Assembly (NCBI GenBank): GCA_000708835.1
Contig: DF236970.1
Location: forward strand, 124,001-188,000
Direction: 5' to 3'
Length of the DNA: 64,000 nt
DNA from: Klebsormidium nitens
Lineage: Eukaryota > Streptophyta > Klebsormidiophyceae > Klebsormidiales > Klebsormidiaceae
A program made the translations under genes and the position numbers. Shown here piece after piece: positions 49,927 to 62,300 of this stretch. Each line of letters begins with the position of its first letter. Within the stretch, counting starts at the first letter, position 1. The notes beneath the pieces were generated by a model. That model had not been told where the DNA came from. It worked only from the letters and a program-made list of their open reading frames with translations, and did no database searches.

Positions 49927-51400
49927 TCATCCGACCTTCTTCGTCTCGGCCTGCTTTCTCCGCTTGTAGAATCGTATGAGCCCAGCCCAGAGCATGTACA
50001 CCCACACTAAACTCCCTAACTCAGCGAGCGTTATGATAACCGACCACGTGTATGCGAGCCACCGCGGAACGACTCCATCTGCTCCCCCACGCACGTAAAA
50101 CTGCGCAACTTCATAAACAAGATAGGGCCCAAGACCTAGCCTGACTATGGTATACACCAGAGTAAACGGCAGTGATATTGCCTGGTAGACCTTCTCTGCA
50201 AACGGGCTGTGCTTTTTACAGAGCCTGGACAAGGTCCATGTGTTTTGCAGCGGGCTCGTAAGCTCTCCGGCGCCCATAAGCGACAGGGCTGACAGGGCCC
50301 CGCGCTTTACATAAGCTCGGGACGTGAGCATGTAAACGATCCCCCCGATGTGGTGGAGAATGAAAAGTGTGTCTGGGGACAGAGTGAGGAGATGGACGCT
50401 ATCCACTACAAAGTAGGCTAGGCTGAACTCGAGAATTTTGTTTTGGAGGGGGGTGTTTGGGGCAGCAAGCAGCCACGGTCGGATGAGGCACTCGCGACCT
50501 GCAAAAAGAGAAGCGCGCTTGTGGTCAATTAGCGTAAGGGAAGACAAGTTGAGTTGAGGGGATATGCTAACAATCAAGTGCTGGGTTACCGCCTTCTCAA
50601 GCTGGTATAAGATTCCCATAAGTGTGATTGCCGCAGGGGCAATACTCTTAAGTACCACAATCCTTGTCCACTTGGACACAACAATCTGTCAAGAGGAATC
50701 GACACAGCTCTCCACCAAACTCCAGTCCAATCTGCAGGAACTCTCCCTCACCTTATGTTGGCTTCAGAAACACAACATTATGTCCTTACTGAGGTGCATT
50801 GGGAACAACCTGACTGCCTAGATGCATCAGGTTAGACATGGTGACTCGACCCCATTCTTGCAAACAGAAGTGCAGCCTTTTGTGCTGACTTTATTTAACC
50901 ACCTGCTGTGCTTGAAAGCTCCAGGTGACACAAAACTTTGTAAAGTGCAGAGAACAATTGATACTGGAAGTATTGAGAAACATCCCATCAGAATGAGGCC
51001 CAGCAGAACTTCAGAAAGAGCAATATCAGGGATGTTGCACTCTTCTACCCAGCTTCTATACAGCCTACTATCACTTCAAGATTAGTAAGTGAACTTCAGG
51101 CGGCTCCATACCAGAAAGAAGAGTGATCAAAAGCGATCAAAAGCGACAAAGTATAAACTGTCAAACATCACAGACGCTCCATACATGTTCAGCAACCGAC
51201 GAGATTCTTCTTGGAGCTGATCATATGACATGTTGAGAAGACTCACATGCAAAATACGCGGTCACTGCGCCATGGAGAAGGCTCATGCAGCAACTAGACG
51301 CGTCCGCGCGATCGGTCCCCTTCAGGAACTTGAACCACCGGAAGTAGGCAACAAAGTAGATCAGCGCAAACACGGGCGCCGCAACCAAGAAGACCTCCAT
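49927..51400 (-). CDS. TLC-domain (TRAM-LAG1-CLN8) multi-pass membrane protein, TMEM56/TLCD4-like
   Basis: Integral membrane protein of about 241 residues; exons (-) 51247-51400 and 49927-50498, with Cys-52 split across the intron. The ATG at 51400 follows a likely 5' untranslated intron (acceptor GCTTCAG just upstream). TLC hallmarks: SLLHGAVTAY in the first exon, SLAYFVVDSVHLL, PDTLFILHHIGGIVYML (the His-His motif) and GELTSPLQNTWTL, with several hydrophobic helices from residue 5 to the end. The C-terminus is basic (FYKRRKQAETKK), probably cytosolic and possibly an ER-retention type KxKxx-like signal. TLC proteins act on or sense lipids (ceramide synthases, lipid regulators); no ceramide-synthase-specific Lag1 motif is seen, so the exact role is unknown. 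Confidence 0.85.
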
Positions 51401-52720
51401 AGCGTCCAATGCTCTGAAGCAAGCTCCTGAATATGAATGATCTGAGATAGACGGTCAAGAATTGAGGGTACAGAAAGTGGATTTGCTGTGCACAACGCGA
51501 CTGTGTTCTGTCAAGTGAATGTGAAAGCAGTGGGGGATTGCGCAATTCAAGGCTAGCGTATGCAGCACCGCCACAGTATAAGGTCTTACGTCCCCTCGCC
51601 TTTCGTGGGGCCCTCTCGGACTCCTTCATTGTCAACTTCTTTCGAGCGTTTCAAGTTCTGGCAGTCTGAGTTGGCCAAACTGCATCCTGACTCGAGTTGA
51701 AAGCAAGAGAGGCGAGTCATATTGGTTATTTTGACATGAGATAAGGCCTCCGCAATATGTAATCAAAGGAGTACGTCTGTGGGAGGCGTTTAGAACCTGT
51801 GCTTGCATACAACCTAAAATTCGAGCCGGATTCTACAATTCAAAGCCGCAAACAAACGCACAAATTCAGGATTATCGATTCAAGCTGCCAATACGTCTTG
51901 GGTTCCAGCCGCAGGTCAGACATTCTTCATTAAAATTCGTCCCAATTCAAATTCAACAAGTTCATTTCACAGGTTCACCAGACCAAAACGCTGGAAACCA
52001 AATTGAAAGCGAAGAAACGGAAGGGCGGGCGCCTTTGTGGAAGCTTGTTGGTAGCTCCTCATGGTGGGCAGGTGAGCAGAGCTTTCGTATGTCTCTGGCA
52101 CCATGTTTCCGGTTAGGCAAGGTTTTCTCTGTTCCTACTCGCAATCTGTTTGTCTACCTGATGATCACCTTGTTAGCTGGCCATTGACAGTCTGCAAAAC
52201 CTTTTCGACGAGAATTCTTGAAAATTAAGGGGTGGAAGAGACAGTTTGCTTGAGTGGTGGTTTTAGAAGGGCGCAAAAGCACTCACAAAGCTAGCACCAG
52301 CAAGTTTGGCCTGAATGATTCTTCTTGATGAGATTGGAACAAGTTCCCACTTACCTGGGTGCCCAAATAATGACGGCCCTGGTGGTAAGGGTCGCGGAAA
52401 GATTCTGTTGTCTCAACCAATGAAGCGATTTGGTTGCTCTTTCCATGAGTGTGAAATGGAAAGTTGGGCAGAGCAGTTTCCGCAGCCAAAAGTCTTTTTC
52501 AACCTTGTCTCGGGTGCTTCACTTCCCCCAAAGACAGCTGTGTCCCCTTCTGTCAAGAACTTCTCGTTGATTGGCCGTCGATTTGCAATCAGTCTGCCCC
52601 CTTGTTCCCCTAGTTCATTGTCTCCATATTTTTCAATGTCACAACAACTTTCTGTAGAGCCTCAGCAATTCTCATGGTTTACACGCCACCTCTCATCTTC
52701 TGCAGGTCGCCCTCTGTTAG
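51401..52720. other. Divergent intergenic region
   Basis: Promoter-bearing stretch between the TLC gene (-) and the 64-residue gene (+). Repeated words such as GATTC/CAAATTC occur near 51830-51960, but no exon or defined element was recognised. Confidence 0.4.
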
Positions 52721-53352
52721 ATGGCCCGCCTGGGATTGATTCCACGCCTCGCTCTTCTAGGCACCTTCAACCTGGCGGTTCTGGCTGTCTACCTCAAAGT
52801 CATTGAGGTAAGGAGAGGGCCCGAGTCGCCGTTGAATTACCCCGTTCAAATAAATCCCGCTTTTAAGATTGATTGTGCTGCGATGCAGAGCGCATGCCTT
52901 GCCAATTTCAAGACTTGAGGTGTGTTCTTTTGGATCGCTTAATAGTGGAAGTCAACTGATTTCAAGGCTGGAGACTTTGACTTGTGCTTAAGTTTTGCTG
53001 TGCCTGCTTCTGAAGTTAGCTGGGCATGTGGGGAAGAAAGAGCCGCTTATATTTCTTTGGAACATGTACAGGTCGTATCCACAAGTTGCCACTACTCCTG
53101 TTGACCACTTGATTCGGTCGGTCAGAAAATTGTTTGCTTACGTGTTGATTTAGATGATCAATGATTTCAAACTTGCGATCACCGGTAGATCTCATGCCCT
53201 ATCGAGCTTTACATCAATCCTTTCTTTCTTTTTTGCTTGTTCAGAGGTCCCGCAATCGTGGTGGCAGCTTTGAGCGAGACGGGTACGAGTTCTGGGGCAT
53301 GTGGTCGTCTCCAAAGCACGTCAGAGAGCAAGAGACTAAGAAAGCGGAGTAA
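52721..53352 (+). CDS. Small single-helix membrane protein (64 aa), unnamed
   Basis: Two exons, 52721-52807 and 53245-53352, joined in phase 0. The protein starts MARLGLIPRLALLGTFNLAV and has one transmembrane helix at about residues 8-27, then a hydrophilic half with RSRNRGG, GYEFWGMWSSPKHV and a charged end (REQETKKAE). The aromatic GYEFWGMW block directly after a basic stretch looks conserved rather than random. I do not recognise a named family; a small organelle or ER membrane subunit is plausible. It lies 380 bp upstream of DPH1 on the same strand. Confidence 0.65.
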
Positions 53353-53732
53353 AGCAGAAGTTCAAGGATCTTCAAGCGCTTTCACCGGGAAAGTCGGGGC
53401 CAGGAATCTTTTGTTAGGAGCATTGAGGTTGCAGGAAAGCGGAAAGTTAGTGGAAAGTTCCTAGTGGTGCCATTTGGGACCTAAGGCAAGTCAGAATTGC
53501 CCCAGTCTTGCGTCCAGGGGAATCCAGCTGGGTAGCTTGAGAGCTTTTTCAGGTGAATGGGAGCTCCTGAAGGTGCATAGAAGGTCCTCAAGACTTCGAC
53601 GGGTTTATGAGTAGAGGCTGTTTGCAGGACGTAGAGAGAATCGCTAGAAAGCAGACGACTTCTCTGAAAAGCAGCGGGGATTTCCAGAAAGCATAGGATT
53701 ATCTGGGCATAGAAATTAAGGGAGCATAGCAT

Positions 53733-56700
53733 ATGGCAGACGTCACAGCGATGCCAAGCACCTCTGGGACGGATCCCCCGGTAGAGCCGCGGAGGTTTAA
53801 GGGCTCTAGAGGGGGGCCAGCATCGGGAGGGCCCTCAGAGGCAATCTTAGCCGTCGATGTCAAGCCCCGGACGGCTGCGAACGGCCCTGTGAAGCGGTTT
53901 GTGCGGCAGCAGGTGCCGAGCGAAATCCTGGAGGACCCGTTGCTGAGGTCAGCAATGGAAGCGCTGCCGAAGAATTACAACCTTGAGATACCAAAGACGG
54001 TGAGTGGTATTCAGCTTTCTGGCAGGGGTTTCTTTGTGTCAGTACTTGGAAGTGAGGTTTGTCGCGAAGAGGTCTTTCTGAATTCGAAAATAAAAGCAGC
54101 GATGTATGTTATTCCAACTCGCGTTGACTTCGGAAGCTTCTGCTAAGGTGAGCTCCTGGGTGTTGTGAAACACTCTTCTTGTTTTTAGCTCATCTATGTC
54201 TGGGTTTGATGTGACTTCAACAATTTTACAGCTTTCGGAAATTTGTTTGGAAATTTGGAAGGTTTTTAGCCAAGATGCTGTCTCTAGAGCGTTCGATAAT
54301 CTTGAGCGTCTGATAACCTTCTCTATGTGTCGTTTAACGCTGCTTCGTAATACTTCGGATCGAAACAAAACTTCATCCTTGTTCTCCAACAGGTCTGGCG
54401 GCTAAAGCAGGCCAAGGCCAAGACCGTGGCGCTGCAGTTCCCCGAGGGTCTGCTGATGTATGCGACGACGATCGCAGACATTCTGGAGCGTTTTGCGGGC
54501 GTCGAGCACTGCTTGGTCCTGGGCGACGTTACTTATGGGGCGGTGAGTCTTCGAAGATCATTTCAGTGTCTTGGACCTAACCTTCGCATCTGAAGTGCTC
54601 GTGCACGGTTCCGGTTTATGAAAGCAGCCTGTGCAGTGCTGAGCGAATAGCGACGTCACATCTCCCTTGCGCTGCTGTGTCGATGACTTCAGCGCGGGCG
54701 CGCTCTCGTCCAAAACTTTGAAAACTCACGGCCAATCGTGCCTGGAGCTCAACATGCGTTTATGACACTAGTGGTGTTCAGTTGCGAGCGAAGAAATGAC
54801 GTCACGCCTTTTTCGCAGTGCTGCATCGATGACTTCAGCGCACGCGCGCTCGGTGCCAATTTTCTAATCCACTACGGCCATTCTTGGGTGTCCCCCTTTT
54901 CAAGATCTAAGAGCAGGCTTCGCAATGCTGAGCGAAGACTGACGTCATGCTTCCCTTGCAGTGCTGCGTGGACGACTTCAGCGCCGGCGCGCTTGGCGCC
55001 GACTTTCTGGTCCACTACGGCCACTCCTGCCTAGTTCCTGTTGACGTCACCTCCATTCCGTGCCTCTACGTCTTTGTCGACATCGCAATCGACACCGCGC
55101 ATCTAGTATCAACGGTCAAGCTCAACTTCGCGCGGGGCGCGGATTTGGTGCTAGCCGGGACGATCCAGTTTGCGGCGGCGGTGCAGGCGGCGCGGGGCGC
55201 CCTTGCGGAGGATTTCCCGTCGCTGGTGGTGCCACAGGTGAGCGTTTATATCAATGTCTCGAGCGCTTATACTGATTACTCGAGCGCTAATATCGATGTC
55301 TCGAGCGCTTTTGCTGATGTCTCGAGAGCTTCCTTCGATGTCTCGAGCGCTTTGAATGATGTCTCGAGCCCTTATATTCGATGGCTCGAGCGCTTCTTTT
55401 ATGTTTGTTCGTTGTCGCTGCTGAACGCGGCTGAACTCTCCCTGCACGCTTCTCCCGATTTTATGTTCGGACGCTTCCTACGACGACTCTCCTCTGAATT
55501 AGCCCGAAGTTTAATTGCTTACAAAGTGCCATCTATACGTGTTCCATATCGGGATGTTTGGAAGCTGTGAGACACGTAGATTTTGACTACTTTGTCTGAC
55601 GCTTGTCACTTCCGTAGACGCGTTTTGAAAGGATCCCCACTACTTTCCCCACGATGTGAGAACGCTTCTTGGACTGATTACTGGACGTTGTCGCTAACCT
55701 GCGGACGCCTTTCGGGCGCAGGCCAAGCCGTTGTCCCCGGGGGAGGTTCTGGGCTGTACCGCCCCCGTACTTGCGAGCAAAGCGGACGCCATCGTCTTTG
55801 TCGCGGACGGGAGGTTCCACCTGGAGGCGATTATGATTGCGAACCCCACAGTGCCTGCTTACAGGTGGGTCTTCGTCTCTGCTTTTACAGAGGGCGGACC
55901 GGTCCCCTCTGGGCGACCAGCAAAGCGCCCACAAAGCCAGATTGGTCGCTCGGGGAATTTTTCGAGATGGGATCTGGTCCGTCGGATGAAACGTCCCCTC
56001 AGGACTCGGATGCACGAGTGTTCTCTGAAACCTGACGCCCTCTTTGACGACCCTTGGTAACCGCATTGGACCGCATCGAACGGCGAGCTCGCTATTGTTG
56101 CGCATGAAAGAATCCACGTCAGCCAGAAGATTAAATCGAAAGATCGTAATAGGCTTAGTTTAAGTCCTTCCTCGCAAAATTGAACGCACCCGTCTCCCTT
56201 TGTATCTTGTTTTAGTGAGCCGGATTTTGCGTTGATAAGTATTTGCAACTGATGATGGAGAACGATTGCTTAGGGCACTGCTCCCGTTAAGGTCCCCTCC
56301 GCCAGTTTGCTGGTCACGCATCTTTTTCTCCACAAGTTTGTTTTGCTTCTGGACAAAGCGCGGCATGTCCGGCTTATTTTAAGGAATTGCGCATCGCGAG
56401 ACCGCTTGGTAGCCTCTTCCTTGCCTACCCATCAAGAGTCCGACTGCCGTTTTGAGTGTTGGAAAGATCGAATCCAGACCTCAATTGAGGCACCATATCA
56501 CATACCGAGGCAGGCGTTTGTATTCTGTGAAAGCGCCTAAACTCGTTTCCATTGCGCATCTCCAACGGCGTACAGATCCGATTCGTGTTTGTGCGGACAC
56601 AGGATGGTAAACGAACCCTTAAACATCATTCTGACACGTGTCAATATTTGACCACCGCAGGTACGACCCCTACAGCAAAGTCCTCACGATCGAGGAGTAC

Positions 56701-57600
56701 GACCATCTAGGAATGCGCCGCGCGCGTCGTCGGGCGATCGAAGCCTCCTGGCGCGCGAAACGGTTCGGCGTCGTGCTCGGAACCCTTGGCCGGCAGGGCA
56801 ACCCGCGCATCCTAACCCACGTGGAAACCCGGTTACGAACCCGCGGGTTAGACTACGTGGTTCTATTAGTCTCCGAGCTGAACCCGGCGAAAGTCCAGCG
56901 GTTTAAGGGGTCCGTTGACGCGTGGGTGCAAATTGCGTGTCCGCGATTGTCGATTGATTGGGGCGAGGCGTTTGACGCGCCACTGCTGACGCCGTACGAA
57001 CTAGAAGTGGCGCTGGGGTTCGTCGCGCCGTGGTGGGAGGGAGCCCGGGGGGACACGGCTGAAGGCGTCACTGTCAGCAGCGGCGAGGTTAGGAGTGGAC
57101 CTGTCGACGTCAGCGGCAGTTCTGCTGACGCTCGAGAAACTTCTGCGGACGTCAGCATCAGTGGAGTGGGAGGCGACCGGGGGGGTGGTCGGAAGGGTGG
57201 GGCGGGGACTTGTGGATGCTCGTCTGATAGGGGGGGTGTTTCGGAGCCTGGACGAAGGGGCGCTTCCGAGGAGGGGCCAGATCGGACCGGGGTCACGGAT
57301 GGGGCTTCTGAAGGGGAGCTTCCGTCTCAGTCAGCATCTGCTGCGGGGAGAGAAGCCATAGCTAATGGTACTAGAGTCACTGTGGATGAGCCAGAAAAGG
57401 TCGGTTCCCGTAAGGCTCCAGAGTTGGACAAAGAAGCTCCGAGCACAGGTCCCTGTACTATCAAAGGAAGCACCGCCACGTGTAGGGAGTCGGAAGAGTG
57501 GGAACGGGTGGCACCGTACCCGATGGATTACTACGCAAGAGATGGCGGTCCATGGAACTCGGTTTACGGGCCAAAGCCAAGGGTGAAGGCGAAAGGATAG
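53733..57600 (+). CDS. DPH1: Diphthamide biosynthesis protein 1 (2-(3-amino-3-carboxypropyl)histidine synthase subunit)
   Basis: Radical-SAM-type [4Fe-4S] enzyme subunit that, with DPH2, adds the aminocarboxypropyl group to a histidine of elongation factor 2 in the cytosol. Exons 53733-53999, 54393-54542, 54962-55237, 55722-55864 and 56661-57600; about 591 residues. Motifs: [38 protein letters not shown] (first cluster Cys), [17 protein letters not shown] (second Cys), [36 protein letters not shown] and [10 protein letters not shown] (third Cys). After the core (GFVAPWWEG) comes a Gly/Ser/Asp-rich insert of roughly 140 residues, then the conserved end [18 protein letters not shown]. The insert makes it longer than typical DPH1 (about 440). 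Intron 2 holds two broken copies of the exon 3 start. Confidence 0.95.
54640..54961 (+). repeat. Two decoy copies of DPH1 exon 3 start in intron 2
   Basis: Copies start at 54673 and 54819; the real exon starts at 54962 (spacing 146 and 143 bp). Each includes the intron tail (GAGCGAA..GACGTCA) plus exon sequence coding [11 protein letters not shown]-like residues. The first has lost its acceptor (TTGCGC). The second keeps CGCAG and reads [20 protein letters not shown], but replaces the following GHSC cysteine by Trp and cannot splice on in frame. Confidence 0.88.
55258..55396 (+). repeat. 21-bp minisatellite in DPH1 intron 3
   Basis: About 6.5 head-to-tail copies of CTCGAGCGCTTNNNNNGATGT, mostly 21 bp, starting 20 bp after the exon 3 donor. 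The intron remains open in the exon frame through the repeat, giving a heptad-like SSAxxDV pattern if retained. Confidence 0.85.
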
Positions 57601-59332
57601 CCACAATTTGGTGAATGCGTCAATTGTTCCTAGCTGTTGGTTCAAGCCTCATGGGAGTTGGTCAGATGCAGATGTGTCCGACCAGGTACGGTATCCATCC
57701 GGACTGGCTGCGCGCATTCTGTTCAGCATGGGAGCTTGAACTCGAGGATGCAGGATCATGGTAGCTGCAAGCCATTATAAGTTTTAAAACTCAACGCAGA
57801 CAGATTTTGGAGCATCCCGGCACCGCATCGTGTTGGATAAGCGGCATGCAGTACAATTGTTGCATTTTGCAGTGGATGCAAAACGGCGTTGCGCCCATGC
57901 AAGCATGTGTATACATACCGTATACTTTATTCTCAATTTAAAAAACAGCATGCAATGCAAAAGTTTGGCGGCCATACCTATGTACGTATACTCAGCATCA
58001 GTAGGCACCGCGCGTGCACTTTTCAAATCGATACTATGTTTATTAGGGTTTCGAGCTACTGCTTATGTAAACCCTAAACCTGTACGTGGAAGTACTGCCT
58101 AGTCAAGTTCAACTTCAAGGGAGCTAGCTGCGTCAAAAGTTCATGGCGTTGCTCCCTACTTTTTTAGACGTCTCTGGAGCTTTATGCTTGACATGTTCTC
58201 TACAAGAGCATATGGAATTTGAAAGGAGAATGCGAGATGTGGATTGTGAAAGCGAGCTCGAACCCACATCCCAACCAGGCTTTTTGAGTTGCTGATCAGC
58301 TTCTTCTGACGAGGCGGCTGTGCATTTAATCCTGCAAAAGCCCCGCACCTGACTCAATTCAGCAGCATGGCTTCCTGGAGAAGTTTCTGCAAGCATCTGA
58401 GCGGAAGCGCACAAATCTTGGGGCAGGTGATTGATACTCTTGTGTGTTCTCAGCTTGAGTGTCAATAGTTTGGGATAAAGTACCTGGACACCGCGAAATT
58501 TAAAAAGGTGTTGAAGGAAGTGCAAAGGAAAAAAGGAGCTGGGCTGCTTGAGCAGCACTCTTGCTGATCCAATTGCTTTTGAGCAACAACAGTGGTATGC
58601 CAATTGTAGGTCAGATGAATGACTGATGCCATCTTTGTCAAACCAGTATTGAAAGCTGGAAAGTTCCACGGAAGAAAATTGCAAAACCTTTCAAAAGACT
58701 ATTGCAAGAAGAAGTGGGACTTGTACTCCTTAATCATCAAGCACTGCATGAGACAGCAGGTTGCGATGGTCATGAGGTGGTGTGGCAGCAAAGAGAAACT
58801 TTTCTTTGCTGTAGGGAGAGGAACTCTTTCCGTGATTCAGCTGCTTTTTGTGATTTTTAAGTGAGGTTCTGATGTTGGTTGGCGTGTGAGCTTCTTTTTG
58901 GTGTCGCTGTCATGATAATGTTTGGAGATTCAGATTGCTCTAAATTACAAATTTTAACAACGAGCTGTGGGCCCCTCAAGAGCCTCTTTCGTCCCCAGTC
59001 ACTACAAAGTGCAATGAACTGGTGCTCAAAGCAAGCAGTCATGCCTATTCAAATTCCCCGTGTTCTTTAGAAAGCCGCGCAAACCAGCACCACACTGCAA
59101 TTAAGAGAATATTAATCACCCAGATTGTCCCCTCAAAGCATACTACTGACAAATACTGAGTGTTTCTTCTCAGACACCAAGCTGCGAACAGCGTACTTTG
59201 TGGACCAACTAGCTTCAAAGATACAAACTTATGTTGTTCTTCCCCAAATTTCTTTGACAAACCTTTGTTTAACCAAGTATCTAAAATTTGAAGTATCAAT
59301 CAATCCCCATGGTTTTGTTGCTTTGACCCCAG
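57601..59332. other. Intergenic region and unseen first exon of MCM
   Basis: DPH1 3' flank, promoter and first exon of the mutase gene must lie here, but the initiating ATG could not be fixed. A minus-strand open frame at 58133-58684 shows no family motif. Confidence 0.4.
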
Positions 59333-62300
59333 GTTAGGCAGCTCAGCGAAGGTGGTCAACATGGCTTCTTCGCCAGGGGGTCCTTGCGGCGGTGGTTCGG
59401 CTCGGGGGCTTCCCTTGATGGCAAAACCGAGTCTCAAAAGGCCTGGGAGCAGAAGGCCAGGAAAGAGTGCAAGGGGGAGGATCCTTATACAAAGCTGGCG
59501 CACGACTCACAAGAGGTGAATATTCTTGTGTCCCGGCACAGTTCTTGCTCTGAGTATCCGGTGACGATGATGACGCTTCTGGAGAACCTGAGAGCCGCGC
59601 TTAGAAAGAACATTTTTGTGCCGCTGAGGTGTGACCATGGACATTGTTAACGAGGCTACCAAGAAAGTGGAGGCTGTTTTTGCCTCCATTGCAACTTGCT
59701 GTCCCCACTTGAAAGTTGGATTCTTGTATTTCGAAACTTTCAGAAAAAGCCGTAGCGTGCTGTTGGGTGTATAAGCTGGCAAATGTCGAAGTCAAGATTG
59801 CTCCCCAGTTATGCTTTATAGTAAATCTAGAACTCCAGCCTGAACAAGCGGTTTCAGTGTGTAAGTCTTCTCTACATTTTGCCTAGTATGTGAATGTTCT
59901 GCCCGATCATGTTTTGGCAGGGCCCAAAGGACTTCAAGTATTGCATGGGAGTCCGAACTCTCCTAGAAATGCAAGTCTAGAATCATGAGGATTTCACAGA
60001 ACCACTTGCCGATGGAAAATGTCTTAGCACATCTGATTTCAGCGGCGTTTGAGGCTTCAATAGAAACCCAAAAACGGTTGGAATATGGCTGGTTCCACAA
60101 GGCGTTTATCTGGCAGCAGTCGAGACCAGTCAGAACGGATGGAAGGAGAACAGGGACTCCCGGCGGACTCCCTACGTTACCCCCTTCCGACTATAACCTG
60201 TTTGATTGACGGTCACACTTAGTACACATACTCATCCTAGACCGTCGATCTTAGAAGGTTATGGCTAAGAGGGGTCTGTAACATCGGCTTGGGAGTCCAT
60301 GTTCTCCCTCCTTCCGTTCAGTCAGTCTACACAAGAACGGCTTCACTTGCAGGGCTTTCTGTTAAAGCCCGTATACACCAAGTCGGACGTCCCCCCCGAG
60401 GCCTGGGAAGAGTTGCCGGGAGTCTGGCCCTATACACGGGGTCCCTATGCCAGCATGTATACACAGAGGCCCTGGACGATCAGGCAGTACGCAGGATTCA
60501 GGTGCGCCCTGTTTTCCACCTGCTATTACCTTGGCAGAACCCGTCTACTTGTTGGCTCTTGATCCTTCGTAGAGGTGTGCGGCTCAAATGACGTCGGACC
60601 TCTTCAAGCTTTTCTTGAGTGCATTTGCGTCTGCCACTTGTGTCCCCCTGTCAGCAGGGGTCACCGGCCATTCTCTTGGGTTCGACCGTCTATAACGAGC
60701 TTCGTCTGTCCGCTTCGCTTCCACCCGGACTTGTTTTCGAATCTCTACCTCAACGAGGGGCCACAACGCAGTTGAACAGGACAGAAGCACGTATTCACCC
60801 ATGCGTATTTGAGAAGCTTGCCGTTTATTTCTCGAAGAAGTTTCGGTCCCCTTCTGCAAAACGCGTAAGCTGCTTGGAAGTGGGCTCAGAGACGTACTGG
60901 CACTCTTGAAGCCAAAATTCTATCTGGCACCTTAGTGTGTAGAGTAACCTCCTGAAGGACGTAACTGGTCAAAACATACCTCAAGAGTCAAAACCATCCC
61001 AAATTTGTCAGAGATATGACAATGTACTTGATTACCTGAGGTTCAAATTCCAGTTTACTGTTTGCAGCACGGCCGAAGAGTCCAACGCGTTCTACCGCCG
61101 CAACCTCGCAGCCGGGCAAAAGGGTCTCTCCGTCGCATTCGACCTCGCGACGCATCGCGGGTACGACTCAGACCACCCTCGTGTCCTGGGTGACGTCGGC
61201 ATGGCGGGCGTGGCGATCGACAGCGTTGAAGACATGAAGGTTTTGTTCGAAGGGATCCCCCTGGACCAAATGAGCGTTTCGATGACCATGAATGGGGCGG
61301 TCCTGCCGGTGCTGGCGATGTATATCGTAGCGGCCGAGGAGCAGGGTGAGCAGGGTCGCGACCTGGGTTATGCTCTCGGTTTGAATCTGGGTCAAGGTCT
61401 GACTATGTTCTAAGTCGAGGAGTGTCAAGCTTCGGCACCACCTGGTTCATTTACGGACATGAGTGCTGGCAATGCCTATTGCGGGGGTTGAGGTGCAGGG
61501 TGAGCCGGGTCGAGACACGGGTTAAGCTCGGGTCTTATTGTGGGTCAAGGTCTGACTACGCTTAAGATAAAGCTACGGTCAAGCTTTTGACCCGCACAGG
61601 CGTGTGTGGTGGCTATGTACTTCGTGACGGCCGAGGAGCATAGTAAGCAGGGTTGAGACACCGGTTATCTCCTGGGTTCGACTCTGGTCAAGGTCTGACT
61701 GCTCTTCGCGTTAAGCTGTTTTGGAGTTCCTGGGCTCTAGGTTGTTCGGAGGTCTAGGTTGTTCAGAATTCAAGTGTGTGTGCTTGCGATGTGTTTCGAG
61801 GCGGCCAAGAGCAGATCGGGTTGGGCCGACATTCGGATCAGCAGTTGCTTCATTTGAGCTTGGATTTGTCGAGCACACTGAGCTCCTTAGCGCTCTCATG
61901 TCTTCAGGCGTGGATCTGAGCCAGCTGTTGGGTACTACTCCACAACGACACTCTGAAGCATTGCGTGGTATGCTCTTCTTTGCCTCTAAGACCTTTAGAC
62001 ATGTCTAAGTGTCCGGACCCTGAGACCCTGAGACTCTGATATTCCGAAAGCTCAGAATGTCAAACACTCAACCCCACAGCGCCCTTCTGTCTGCAGGCGT
62101 GAAGTCGAGCCAGCTGTCGGGTACTATCCAGAACGACATCCTAAAGGAGTACATGGTGCGCAACACGTACATCTACCCCCCCGCGCCGAGCATGCGCATC
62201 GTTGGTGACATCATGGCCTACACTGCGCAGCACATGCCGCGCTTCAACTCCATCTCCATCTCCGGCTATCATATGCAGGCGAGTTGCTTGTGTGCAGTAT

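Noticed and set aside
54819-54890. DPH1 decoy as a true alternative exon
   Set aside because: It has a usable acceptor and open frame, but lacks the conserved Cys and has no donor that rejoins the frame.
55258-55396. CRISPR-like array
   Set aside because: Repeat units are contiguous 21-mers without spacers and lie in a nuclear intron; this is a minisatellite.
58133-58684. 183-codon minus-strand open frame
   Set aside because: No family motif, no splice context and composition like spacer; lies between two supported genes.
59125-59337. Open frame immediately before the first visible MCM exon as the mutase N-terminus
   Set aside because: Different frame, stops before the exon and lacks presequence features; the true first exon remains unidentified.
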